From assembly GCA_002255955.1 (NCBI GenBank), contig NKIM01000012.1:62001-126000 (forward strand): 64,000 nt of DNA, written 5' to 3'. A program made the position numbers and the translations under genes. Under the pieces are notes generated by a model that was given only the letters and a program-made list of their open reading frames with translations, did not search any database and was not told where the DNA came from. Shown piece after piece: positions 46,983 to 54,749 of the stretch. Origin of the DNA: Burkholderiales bacterium PBB2 (GTDB lineage Bacteria; Pseudomonadota; Gammaproteobacteria; Burkholderiales; Burkholderiaceae_C). How positions within the stretch are numbered: position 1 is the first letter of the stretch; every line of letters begins with the position of its first letter.

Positions 46983-47819
46983 TCAGCCTCGTTGGCCGCG
47001 GCGGCGGGTGAGCAGGCCCATCAGACCCAGGCCCAGCGAGAACATCGCCCAGCTCTGTGCTTCGGGCACCGGTGCGGCCACGCTCAGGGTGGCGCTGAGG
47101 CCAAAAGTCTTGGCCAGATCGGGGTTGCTGGGGTTCTGGGCCCAGTAGTCCGCGCCGCCGATCATCACGGTGTAATCGCCGGCCGCCAGGGCAAAGCTGG
47201 CGCTCACAAAGCCATCGGCCACGCCGTCACCGACCACGTTGGGATTGGCATTGCTGAAGTTGGCCGCGCTGCCGTCGACGGCATAGCCGCGGAAGGCAAA
47301 GCTGCTCAGCTCAGCCGCATAACTGGCATTGCCATCGTTGCCGATCTTCCAGTCGCCAGTGGCCACCCAGGCGCCTTCCTTGGTCTCGCCGGGCAGGCTG
47401 GCGAGGTAGGCGGTGCTGATGGCCGAGAAGTCATGGTCGGCCGATTGCGGCGCGAGGTGGGCCAGGCCTTGATAGATGGAGAAGCCAGGCAGCAGGCCGC
47501 CGATGCTGGTCGACGTGGCATCGGCCTTGGCGGCCACGCTCAGCGTGATGGTGGCGGCGTTGTCGAGGTGGAAACGGAAGGCGCGCGCCTTGTGGCTGTC
47601 GCCAAAGTTGAAATCAGTGGCATCCGCCCAGCCGTAGTTGCCGCTGACGGCCTGGTTGGCGATGGTCACGCTTTGGCTGGCCAAGCCGCTGAAGCTGCCG
47701 AAGTCGCGGCCGCCATAGCCCAGGTGGGCCTGGGCGCTGCCGGCGGCGGCGAGCAGGCTCAGGGCCAGCTGCCAGGGTTTGACTGCGGCCTGGGCGTGGA
47801 GGAAGTTGGTGGTCTTCAT
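46983..47819 (-). CDS. PEP-CTERM sorted exported protein (copy 2)
   Basis: A 278-residue exported beta-rich protein. The signal peptide ends GSAQAHLGYGG, so the mature N terminus could begin at His. Central region: QSVTIANQAVSGNYGWADAT and FRFHLDNAATITLSV. YTVMIGGADYW near residue 225 matches the related protein at 41102. The sorting tail is VPEAQSWAMFSLGLGLMGLLTRRRG, with PEA instead of PEP. Its stop is two bases before the MbnP-gene start, so both are translated from one transcript. A role as partner or anchor for the MbnP/MbnH pair is inferred. Confidence 0.86.
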   Translation of the reverse strand: MKTTNFLHAQAAVKPWQLALSLLAAAGSAQAHLGYGGRDFGSFSGLASQSVTIANQAVSGNYGWADATDFNFGDSHKARAFRFHLDNAATITLSVAAKADATSTSIGGLLPGFSIYQGLAHLAPQSADHDFSAISTAYLASLPGETKEGAWVATGDWKIGNDGNASYAAELSSFAFRGYAVDGSAANFSNANPNVVGDGVADGFVSASFALAAGDYTVMIGGADYWAQNPSNPDLAKTFGLSATLSVAAPVPEAQSWAMFSLGLGLMGLLTRRRGQRG

Positions 47820-48218
47820 ATCGATGTGTCTGAATGCCTCTGGGAGGCGTGGGTGTCCATGCGCCCGAGGTCGAGCGGGCATGCGGCGGCGCTTCTGCGC
47901 GAGCGCAGAGGAGTCGGACCCTTGCGGGGCCGGAGCTTGGGCGGGGGAGAACGCTCAGTGACGCCGCGAATGCGTAGGCCCACTCTGCGATGCCCTTGGG
48001 CGCCGACAGCGCTCAGCTGCCGAGGCGCAGCGCATGAGCGGAAGGTCGCAAGGGTGAATGGGCAGGGCGTACACCGGCCCGGGTCGAGGACCTGAAACCG
48101 ACGGACCGCAGGAGCAGTCCGACCCGATAGCCACGGGCCGGCCGCTCAGGCAGCAGCGGTATTCAGGTTCACAACAGCCGCCAGAACGGCGGGCTTGGGC
48201 GTGCGTGCACCGGAGCGT
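47820..48218. promoter_or_regulatory. Upstream region of the PEP-CTERM-MbnP-MbnH operon (399 bases)
   Basis: This gap separates the second DUF2946-type gene from the PEP-CTERM gene; both read on the minus strand. It is GC-rich with several short inverted repeats. I saw no riboswitch hallmark, terminator or small gene. It should hold the promoter of the metallo-mystery operon. Confidence 0.4.
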
Positions 48219-48653
48219 TCAGGCGCTCAGCGGCGGGGCACGCGATTGCGCCGGGCTCCAGGCATGGAGGCGGCGAGGGGCTTGCAGGAAAAGCTCGGGC
48301 ACTTCATGGCCGAGTTCCACGGGCAAACTCAGGACCGAGGCGACGCTGGGCAGGGCCGGCGCGCTGTTCTGCAGTGAGCAGTAATCGCAATGCTCCCAGA
48401 CCGAGAGCAGGCTCGGCGCTTCGGGCTCGCCCTCGGGCGCCTGCGAGGCGACCGAACTGACGGCCACGCTGCTGTCGCCGCTGTTGGACAGAGCAATCCA
48501 ACGCGAGCCTTGGGCCGAGCAGATCTCGATCCAGCCTTGGGCGCTGAGATTGGCATTGAGTGCACGCGACACCATGGGCATCAAGACCAAAGCCAACATG
48601 GCGACGAGCGCAATCCATGTGCTCAGGCGTTGTTGGGCGTGGTGGCGTGACAT
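48219..48653 (-). CDS. DUF2946-type small protein (copy 2)
   Basis: A 144-residue protein from ATG 48653. One hydrophobic helix (TWIALVAMLALVLMPMVS) is followed by a soluble part with EHCDYCSL near residue 87. The tail HAWSPAQSRAPPLSA is nearly identical to that of the copy at 38272. It lies downstream of the two PCu(A)C-type genes and upstream of the PEP-CTERM/MbnP operon. The paired Cys next to a His suggests metal handling; function otherwise unknown. Confidence 0.78.
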   Translation of the reverse strand: MSRHHAQQRLSTWIALVAMLALVLMPMVSRALNANLSAQGWIEICSAQGSRWIALSNSGDSSVAVSSVASQAPEGEPEAPSLLSVWEHCDYCSLQNSAPALPSVASVLSLPVELGHEVPELFLQAPRRLHAWSPAQSRAPPLSA

Positions 48654-48766
48654 AAGTCGCAGATGTTAACTGCAAACCTCGTCGGTGTGCCAGATGCTGC
48701 AGTGCTGGCACAGGCTTGCTTCCCCATGCATTCAGGGGGGCAAGCGCCGAGGGTGTGTCCTTGGGC

Positions 48767-49201
48767 CTAGTTTGGCTTCGTGCGCGGCTGCTGAACCCAC
48801 ACTTGCACACGGGCCTCACCCGCACGTTCGAAGCGCAGCATGGCGTCGAAACGATCGCCCGCTTGCAGCGGCCGCTCCAGGCCTTGCAGGCGCAGGCAGG
48901 CTTGCTGGTCATGCCGCCAGGCCTGCTTGCTGCCGGCCGGCAGTAGCAGGGGCAAGGCCTGACCCTCGGGTGCCAGCACGGTGCGTACGCCGGCCACGCT
49001 GACCGACAGCAGCCGGTCGGCTGCCTCACCTACATTGCGAATCTCGCGCAGGCAGAGCTGGCCCTGATCGCCGACGGACGGGGTGGCGTAGGGGTGATCC
49101 AGGCGCAAGGCGCCAGCCCGGAAATCATGGGCGGCCGCCCCGCCAGTCAGCAGGGCCAGACCGAGCGCGGCCAGACCGCCCGCGCGTGGGCTTCTCGCCA
49201 T
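48767..49201 (-). CDS. Degenerate PCu(A)C-like protein without Met/His ligands
   Basis: A 144-residue exported protein; the signal peptide ends AAAHDF. The fold pattern follows PCu(A)C copper chaperones (LRLDHPYATPS, IRNVGEAADRLLSV, PLQAGDRFDAMLRFERAGEARVQVWV). The ligand sites are not conserved: where the neighbour has GGYHIMLMDL this protein has DQQACLRLQGL, and no His-x(n)-Met motif follows. Two Cys residues (QLCLREI and QACLRL) occur instead. Its ATG overlaps the stop of the upstream PCu(A)C gene by one base (TGATG), implying coupled translation. A partner or altered-specificity role is possible. Confidence 0.75.
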   Translation of the reverse strand: MARSPRAGGLAALGLALLTGGAAAHDFRAGALRLDHPYATPSVGDQGQLCLREIRNVGEAADRLLSVSVAGVRTVLAPEGQALPLLLPAGSKQAWRHDQQACLRLQGLERPLQAGDRFDAMLRFERAGEARVQVWVQQPRTKPN

Positions 49202-49683
49202 CAATGCTTGTGGGCGTCGTGGCCGGCAGCAGCAGCCGGCTTGGTGCCGGCTTGTGCCTGGGCCTTGATGTCCACGGTTTCGCGCTTCTTGTCGCGGTTC
49301 TCGAACACCAGGGACAGGTCCACCTGCTCGCCGGCGGGCAAGGCTTTCTTCAGGTCCATCAACATGATGTGATAGCCGCCGGGCTTGAGCTCGACGTTCT
49401 TGCCGGCAGGCAGATCCAGGCCGTCCACGGCCCGCATCTTCATGGTGCTGCCTTCCATCTTCATCTCATGCACTTCGACGATGCCGGCGACCGAAGAGCG
49501 CACCTCCACCAGGCGGCTGTCGCTCTTGGCTTTCAGTTGCAGAAAGGCGCCGGTGGCTTTTTGGTTGGCGACTGTGGCGCGCACCCAGGCTTGGCTGACT
49601 TCCACCTGGGCCCAGGCTTGGGCGGCGCCCAGCAGGCTCAGAGAAGCAGCAATGAGAGTGGCACGCAAGGACTTGTTCATCAT
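49201..49683 (-). CDS. PCu(A)C periplasmic copper chaperone
   Basis: A 160-residue exported protein. The signal peptide ends AAQAWAQ. The family copper motif is visible as VHEMKM, MKMRAVDGLDL, then GGYHIMLMDL near residues 71-108, supplying the His and Met ligands. The His-rich tail AGHDAHKH is an additional site. PCu(A)C proteins carry Cu(I) in the periplasm, classically to cytochrome oxidase. No cytochrome oxidase or Sco gene is in the window. MMNK begins at ATG 49683; the next codon is also ATG. Confidence 0.9.
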   Translation of the reverse strand: MMNKSLRATLIAASLSLLGAAQAWAQVEVSQAWVRATVANQKATGAFLQLKAKSDSRLVEVRSSVAGIVEVHEMKMEGSTMKMRAVDGLDLPAGKNVELKPGGYHIMLMDLKKALPAGEQVDLSLVFENRDKKRETVDIKAQAQAGTKPAAAAGHDAHKH

Positions 49684-49791
49684 GGGGGTGACTCGCAGTT
49701 TCAGATTGAGAAGGAGGTGGCGAGCGGATTCTAGGAGGGGCTCAGGGCCGCTGCTTGATGTGGGGCAAGCCGAGCGGATGGCGGAGCGGCC

Positions 49792-50631
49792 TCAGGCGCT
49801 GTTCAGCCACTCGGCCGATTGGCCCAGCAGTCCATAACGCCGCATGACCTCGCGCCACTGGCTGTCGCTGCTCATGCTCTGGACCAGCTGCAGCAGGCGT
49901 TCGCGCAGCAGCTCGGGCAGGTCGCGCGACAGCATCAGGTGGCGCTGGTAGCGCATGCGAGCCTGGTCGGCGACATGGATCTGTTCGTCGAAGCCGGGCA
50001 GGCGTTGGCGCCACCAGGCCAGGCCGCTGCGCGAGAGGAACACCAGGTCCACCCGGCCCTCGAGCAGACGACGCAAGTTCGCTTCCTGGGTGAAAGAATC
50101 CAGGCGTTGCAGCTCGCCGCGGGCGACCATGGGGTCAGCGTCGGTGTAGACATGGCCGTAAATGCCGCCGAGCTTGCGGCCGCGCAGCGAGGCCGCGCCA
50201 TTGAACTCGATGGGCTGGCGTTTGAGCGAGAGCACCAGGTCCTCGTCGTTCATCACGGGGGCGGACCAGATCAGGGCTTGGGCCTGCTCTGGCGTCGCGA
50301 ACCAGGCCGGTGAAACCCAGGGCACCAGTCCGGCCCACTGCGGCTGGCGCACCTGGGCATCGACGCGCCGGCGCGGCAGCAATTCCAGCTCCACGCTCTC
50401 GAGCAAGCCTTCGGCCCGCTGCTGCAGCCAGGCGGCCAGCTCGAAGCTCAGGCCTTGCTGCGGCCCGGTCACAAAGGGCGGGTAGTCGTAGTAGGTGATC
50501 AGCTTGAGCGGGCCGGCAGGGCGGCCCGCAACCGTGCGTGTCGCACCCAGGGCCGTGGCCGCGCCCCGGGGCCAGAGGCATGAGCTCAGGGCCAGGGCGG
50601 GAAGCAGCAGTCGTGTGCGGCGCGAGTCCAA
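49792..50631 (-). CDS. Periplasmic solute-binding-protein-like protein
   Basis: A 279-residue protein with the SBP_bac_3-like pattern LKLITYYDYPPFV near residue 42, SFELAAWLQQ and a lobe-crossing segment LRGRKLGGIYGHVYTDADP near 148. A signal-like N terminus precedes ATRTVAG. The only usual start in frame is TTG 50631. Amino-acid or small polar ligands are usual for the fold, but no transporter genes adjoin it. Proteins of this type also serve as sensors or unknown orphan binders. It lies 85 bases downstream of the M20 peptidase gene. Confidence 0.72.
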   Translation of the reverse strand: MDSRRTRLLLPALALSSCLWPRGAATALGATRTVAGRPAGPLKLITYYDYPPFVTGPQQGLSFELAAWLQQRAEGLLESVELELLPRRRVDAQVRQPQWAGLVPWVSPAWFATPEQAQALIWSAPVMNDEDLVLSLKRQPIEFNGAASLRGRKLGGIYGHVYTDADPMVARGELQRLDSFTQEANLRRLLEGRVDLVFLSRSGLAWWRQRLPGFDEQIHVADQARMRYQRHLMLSRDLPELLRERLLQLVQSMSSDSQWREVMRRYGLLGQSAEWLNSA

Positions 50632-50716
50632 GATGCAGGCTTGGCAATCGGTTGCAAGGCCTTCAGTGTGGCATGAACCGGGCCGCTTGTGAGGCCGGTC
50701 GGGCCGGCCATAGTGT

Positions 50717-51994
50717 TCAGGCGCTCAGCAGGTCCAGCAGGCTGCGCGCGATCACCTGGGTGGCGCGGCGCAGGTCTTCCAGCTGCAGGTGTTCGTCGGC
50801 CCGCTTGGCATTGCTCTCCAGCACCGTGCGCGGCCCGGCGCCGTAGATGGCGGCCGGGATGCCGTGTTCGCCGTAGAGCCGCACATCGGTGTAGAGCGGT
50901 GTGCCCGAGGTGGGGATGGGCTCGCCGAACACCGCCTCGCCATGCCTCTGCAGGGCCTCGACCAGCGGCTTGTTGCCGGCCTGGGGCTTGAGCGAGCGGG
51001 CCAGCAGCAGGCGCTTGATGTCCACCGTCACGCCCGCCGCATGGCCGCCGCAGCGGGCCGCGGCGCCGCGGATCAGCTCACGCAGGTTCGCTTCCACGGC
51101 CACCGGGTCTTCCTCGGGAATCATGCGTCGGTCCAGCTTGAACACCACACGGCCGGGCACGACATTGGTGTTGCTGCCGCCCTCGATGCGGCCGACGTTG
51201 AGGTAGGGGTGGTTGATGCCGGGCACCTCGGAGCTGATCTTCTGGTACAGATCGTTTTGGGCGTAGAGCACTTGAAGGATCGCCACCGCGCCTTGCAGCG
51301 CGTCGATGCCGGTGCTGGGGTAGGCAGCGTGCGAGGCCCGGCCGTGCACCGTCACCTCCAGCTGCAGGCAGCCGTTGTGGGCCGTCACCACCTGGTAGCT
51401 GAAGCCGGCGGCCAGCAGCAGGTCGGGCTTGCTGAGGCCTTGCTTGAGCAGCCAGCCCGGGCCCAACTCGCCGCCGAATTCTTCGTCGTAGGTGAAATGC
51501 AGCTCCAGTCCGCCGCGCAGGGCCACGGCGCCCTCGGCCTGCAGCGCCTCCAGCGCGCGCAGGGCGAAGGTGTAGCTGGCGAAATCGCTCTTGCTCACGG
51601 CGGCGGCGCGGCCATACAGGCGGCCATCGACGATCTCGCCGCTGTAGGGCCCATGGCTCCAGCCCTCGCCGGGCGGCACCACATCGCCGTGGGCATTGAG
51701 CGCCACCACCGGCCCGCCCTCCGCATAGCGCCGGCGCACGATCAGGTTGGTGATGCTCTCCATGCCCTGCGCCCGCACCAGCTCGGCGGGCACGGTGTGC
51801 TTCTCGGCGTTCAAGCCCATGGCCGCCAGCAGCTCGGCGGTGCGCTCGGCATGGGGCGCGTTATTGCCCGGCGGTGTGTCGGTGGGCACCTGCACCAGGG
51901 CTTGCAGATAGCGCACTTCCTCGTCGAAATGGGCGTCGATCCAGGCGTCGAGCTTGGTGTAGTTCTGGGCGGCCTGTGTCATGGGTTGTGTCAT
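50717..51994 (-). CDS. M20-family metallopeptidase/amidohydrolase
   Basis: A 425-residue ArgE/DapE-type hydrolase. Metal-site segments are ALNAHGDVVPPGEGW (His and Asp), TYDEEFGGELGPG (Glu pair) and RADEHLQLEDL (C-terminal His). The usual bridging Asp in GRGxxDMKG is not present: here the segment reads GRAAAVSKSDF. GGAGGG lies 8 bases before ATG 51994, and this start overlaps the stop of the uraD-allantoate amidohydrolase gene (TCATG on the plus strand). It is therefore the last member of the puuE operon. The substrate is unknown; a ureide or acyl-amino acid from purine breakdown is a guess. Confidence 0.87.
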   Translation of the reverse strand: MTQPMTQAAQNYTKLDAWIDAHFDEEVRYLQALVQVPTDTPPGNNAPHAERTAELLAAMGLNAEKHTVPAELVRAQGMESITNLIVRRRYAEGGPVVALNAHGDVVPPGEGWSHGPYSGEIVDGRLYGRAAAVSKSDFASYTFALRALEALQAEGAVALRGGLELHFTYDEEFGGELGPGWLLKQGLSKPDLLLAAGFSYQVVTAHNGCLQLEVTVHGRASHAAYPSTGIDALQGAVAILQVLYAQNDLYQKISSEVPGINHPYLNVGRIEGGSNTNVVPGRVVFKLDRRMIPEEDPVAVEANLRELIRGAAARCGGHAAGVTVDIKRLLLARSLKPQAGNKPLVEALQRHGEAVFGEPIPTSGTPLYTDVRLYGEHGIPAAIYGAGPRTVLESNAKRADEHLQLEDLRRATQVIARSLLDLLSA

Positions 51995-53778
51995 GGCGTG
52001 TGGCCCTCCGCGGCCAGTTGATCCAGCAGATGAGTAAAAGCCTGGGCGGCCAGTTCGATGTCGTCGTTGTTGGTCGACTCCAGCGGGTTGTGGCTGATGC
52101 CCTCGTTCTGGCCGCGCACAAAGAGCATGGCCTGGGGCATGCGCTCGTGCAGCTTCATCGCGTCATGGCCGGCGCCCGAGGGCAGGTGAAAGACCTGGCA
52201 GCCGGTGGCGGCCACGGCGCGTTCCCAGCGGGCTTGCCAGCTCGGGTCGCTGGGCGCGGCATTGGCGGCCAGGGTGGGCTGCAGCGTCCAGCTCAGGCTA
52301 CGGCGCTCGCAGATGCGGATCAGCGCTTCGCGCACCTCGGCGTCCAGCGCGTCGCGGGCGGCGTCGCTGGGCGCGCGCAGGTCCAGGCTGAACTGGCAGC
52401 GGCCCGGGATCACATTGATGGAGCCGGCTGGCACTTGCAGCTGACCCACAGTCCCCACGGTGCCTGCACTGGCAGCTGCACATTGCTCGACAAACAGCAG
52501 CAGCTCGGCCACCGCAGCGGCCGCATCGCGCCGCTGGCCCATGGGCGTGGTGCCGGCGTGCGCCGCCTGACCGATCACCTCGCCCAGGTAGCGCCGGCTG
52601 CCGTTGATGGAGGTGACCACGCCCAGGGCCAGGTCTTGCCCGTGCAGCACCGGGCCTTGTTCGATGTGCACCTCGACAAAGCCGAGGTAGCGGGCGGGGT
52701 CGCGCGCCAGCGCAGTGATGGCCTCCATCGTGCCGGGCAGGCCGGCGGCCTGCATGGCCGCGCGCATGGGGATGCCTTCGCGGTCTTGCAGTTCCAGCCA
52801 GGCCGGGTCGAACTGTCCCGTCAGGGCGCTGGAGCCCAGGAAGGTGGCCGGATAGCGTTGGCCTTCCTCCTCGGAGAAGGCCACCACCTCGATGGCAAAG
52901 GGCAGGCGTCGCGCGGCGGCATGGAGCTCGCGCACACAGGCCATGGGCAGCAGCACGCCGAGGCGGCCGTCGTGCGGGCCGGCATTGCGCACGGTGTCGT
53001 AGTGGCTGCCGGTCAGCAGGCGCGGCGCCTCGGCTCGGGCGCCGTGATAAGTGCCAACGACATTGCCGACCGCATCGATGCCCACCTCGTCGAAGCCGCA
53101 CTCACGCATCCAGGTCTGCAGCTGGGCGGCCACGGCCTGGTGGGCCTCGGTCAGGTAGGTGACCGTCAGCTGGCCGGCCTCGCGAAAGCCGGGCTCGGAA
53201 TGCTGGGCCAGCGCCTGCGCCCAGTCCCAGACCTGGTTGCCCAGGATGGGTTCGACGCCGAACTTGTCATTCAAGCGGATCTCGGCGATGCGGTGGATCT
53301 GGCGCAGGCACTCGGCCCGCTCGACGTCTGCCGGTTGGGCCAGGCGGCGCGCAAAAGTGGCGATGATCTCGGCCCGGCTCAGACCCAGGCCCCGCGGACC
53401 GCGTACGGCCAGGATGAAGGGCCAGCCGAAGCGTGCGTTGTAGTCGGCATTCAGCTGCTGGATACGCGCGAACTCCTCGGGGCTGCATTCGCTCAGGCCC
53501 GCGCGGCTTTGCTCGCCGGTGGATTCGGCCGTCAGGCTGCGCGCCAGCATGGCCTTGCCAGCCAACTCGGGGTGGGCGCGGATCAGGCCCAGCTGCTCGG
53601 CCTCGCTGGCCTCGCGCACCACCTGGGCCAGGGCTTGCTTGAGGGCCGTCAGACTCTTCAAAGGCCGTGCGGCTGCGGCGCGGCTGGCGATCCAGGGCGA
53701 GTGTTCGTAGACGCCGTCCAGCAGGGCGACGAAGTCCTCGACGCTGGCCGCGTTCAAGGTGTTCAGGTTCAGACTCAT
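51991..53778 (-). CDS. Fused OHCU decarboxylase (UraD) / allantoate amidohydrolase
   Basis: 595 residues in two domains. Residues 1-165 are UraD (EHSPWIASRAA, RAHPELAGKAM, ARFGWPFILAVRG), which turns OHCU into S-allantoin. Residues about 185-590 are an M20-type allantoate amidohydrolase (GSHYDTVRNAGPHDGRLGV with metal ligands, FSEEEGQRYPATFLGS, HIEQGPVL, GSINVIPG, PSGAGHDAM). Both steps lie on the purine-to-ureidoglycine route, flanking the PuuE step encoded by the gene upstream. PuuE lies 3 bases upstream, and the M20 gene overlaps downstream. Confidence 0.92.
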   Translation of the reverse strand: MSLNLNTLNAASVEDFVALLDGVYEHSPWIASRAAAARPLKSLTALKQALAQVVREASEAEQLGLIRAHPELAGKAMLARSLTAESTGEQSRAGLSECSPEEFARIQQLNADYNARFGWPFILAVRGPRGLGLSRAEIIATFARRLAQPADVERAECLRQIHRIAEIRLNDKFGVEPILGNQVWDWAQALAQHSEPGFREAGQLTVTYLTEAHQAVAAQLQTWMRECGFDEVGIDAVGNVVGTYHGARAEAPRLLTGSHYDTVRNAGPHDGRLGVLLPMACVRELHAAARRLPFAIEVVAFSEEEGQRYPATFLGSSALTGQFDPAWLELQDREGIPMRAAMQAAGLPGTMEAITALARDPARYLGFVEVHIEQGPVLHGQDLALGVVTSINGSRRYLGEVIGQAAHAGTTPMGQRRDAAAAVAELLLFVEQCAAASAGTVGTVGQLQVPAGSINVIPGRCQFSLDLRAPSDAARDALDAEVREALIRICERRSLSWTLQPTLAANAAPSDPSWQARWERAVAATGCQVFHLPSGAGHDAMKLHERMPQAMLFVRGQNEGISHNPLESTNNDDIELAAQAFTHLLDQLAAEGHTP

Positions 53779-53781
53779 GGC

Positions 53782-54723
53782 TCAGCGTTCCCAGACAAAG
53801 GCGGTGTTGGCGTCGAAGGGGTGGGTGGCGCGCCAGTGGCGGGCGATGTCGATGCGGCGGCAGATCCAGACGCGATCGTGCTGCTGCACATGGTCCAGAA
53901 AGCGCTGCAGCGCCCGCATGCGGCCGGGCCGGCCGAGCAGGCGGCAGTGCATGCCCACGCTCATCATGCGAGGGGTCTCCGCGCCTTCGGCGTAGAGCAC
54001 ATCGAAGCTGTCGCGCAGGTATTCGAAGAACTCGTCGCCATGGCTGAAACCCTGGGGCAGGGCGAAGCGCATGTCATTGCAGTCGAGCGTGTAGGGCAGC
54101 ACCAGCTGCGGCGCCAGGCTGCCGTCGCTTTTGCGAACGTTCAGCCAGAAGGGCAGGTCGTCGCCGTAGTAATCGCTGTCGTACTCGAAGCCGCCGAAGT
54201 CGGCCACCAGGCGGCGGGTGTTCGGGCTGTCGCGGCCGGTGTACCAGCCCAGCGGGCGCTCGCCCAGCAAGCGAGTGAGGATGTCCATGCCGCGTTCCAT
54301 GTGTTCGCGCTCGGTGGCCTCGTCCACGTTCTGGTAGCTGATCCAGCGCCAGCCGTGGCAGGCCACCGCATGGCCCAGGCTTCGCAAGGCACTGCAGAGC
54401 TCGGGGTGGCGCTCCAGGGCCATGGACACGCCGAACACGGTCAGCGGCAGGCCGCGCCGCTCGAACTCGCGCAGCAAGCGCCAGACACCGACGCGCGAAC
54501 CGTACTCATAAATGCCTTCCATGCTGAGGTGCCGCGCCGGAAAGGCCGGCGGGTTGAACATCTCGGACAGGAACTGCTCGCTGCCGGCATCGCCGTGCAG
54601 CACCGAGTTCTCGCCGCCTTCTTCGTAGTTCAGCACGAACTGCAGGGCGAGGCGGGCCTGGCCGGGCCACTGGGCCTGCGGCGGCTGGGCGCCGTAGCCG
54701 ATCAGGTCGCGGGGGTAGCTCAT
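53782..54723 (-). CDS. puuE: Allantoinase PuuE
   Basis: A polysaccharide-deacetylase-fold allantoinase hydrolysing allantoin to allantoate, about 313 residues. Family segments are DLIGYGAQPP, LQFVLNYEEGGENSV, YEYGSRVGVWRLLREF, AVACHGWRWI, GWYTGRDSPNTR, DDLPFW and MSVGMHCRLLGRPGRM. ATG 54723 has GGAG about 10 bases upstream and gives the usual MSYPRDLIGYG start. An ATG at 54753 would overlap the GntR stop (ATGA) and add 10 residues. It is the first enzyme gene of the minus-strand arm. Confidence 0.93.
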   Translation of the reverse strand: MSYPRDLIGYGAQPPQAQWPGQARLALQFVLNYEEGGENSVLHGDAGSEQFLSEMFNPPAFPARHLSMEGIYEYGSRVGVWRLLREFERRGLPLTVFGVSMALERHPELCSALRSLGHAVACHGWRWISYQNVDEATEREHMERGMDILTRLLGERPLGWYTGRDSPNTRRLVADFGGFEYDSDYYGDDLPFWLNVRKSDGSLAPQLVLPYTLDCNDMRFALPQGFSHGDEFFEYLRDSFDVLYAEGAETPRMMSVGMHCRLLGRPGRMRALQRFLDHVQQHDRVWICRRIDIARHWRATHPFDANTAFVWER

Positions 54724-54749
54724 GTCTTGGTGCTCCAGATGAGAGGTGC

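Noticed and set aside
47820-48218. Possible cobalamin or other riboswitch upstream of the PEP-CTERM/MbnP operon
   Set aside because: I looked for hallmark motifs on the minus strand and found none; only generic GC-rich hairpins are present.
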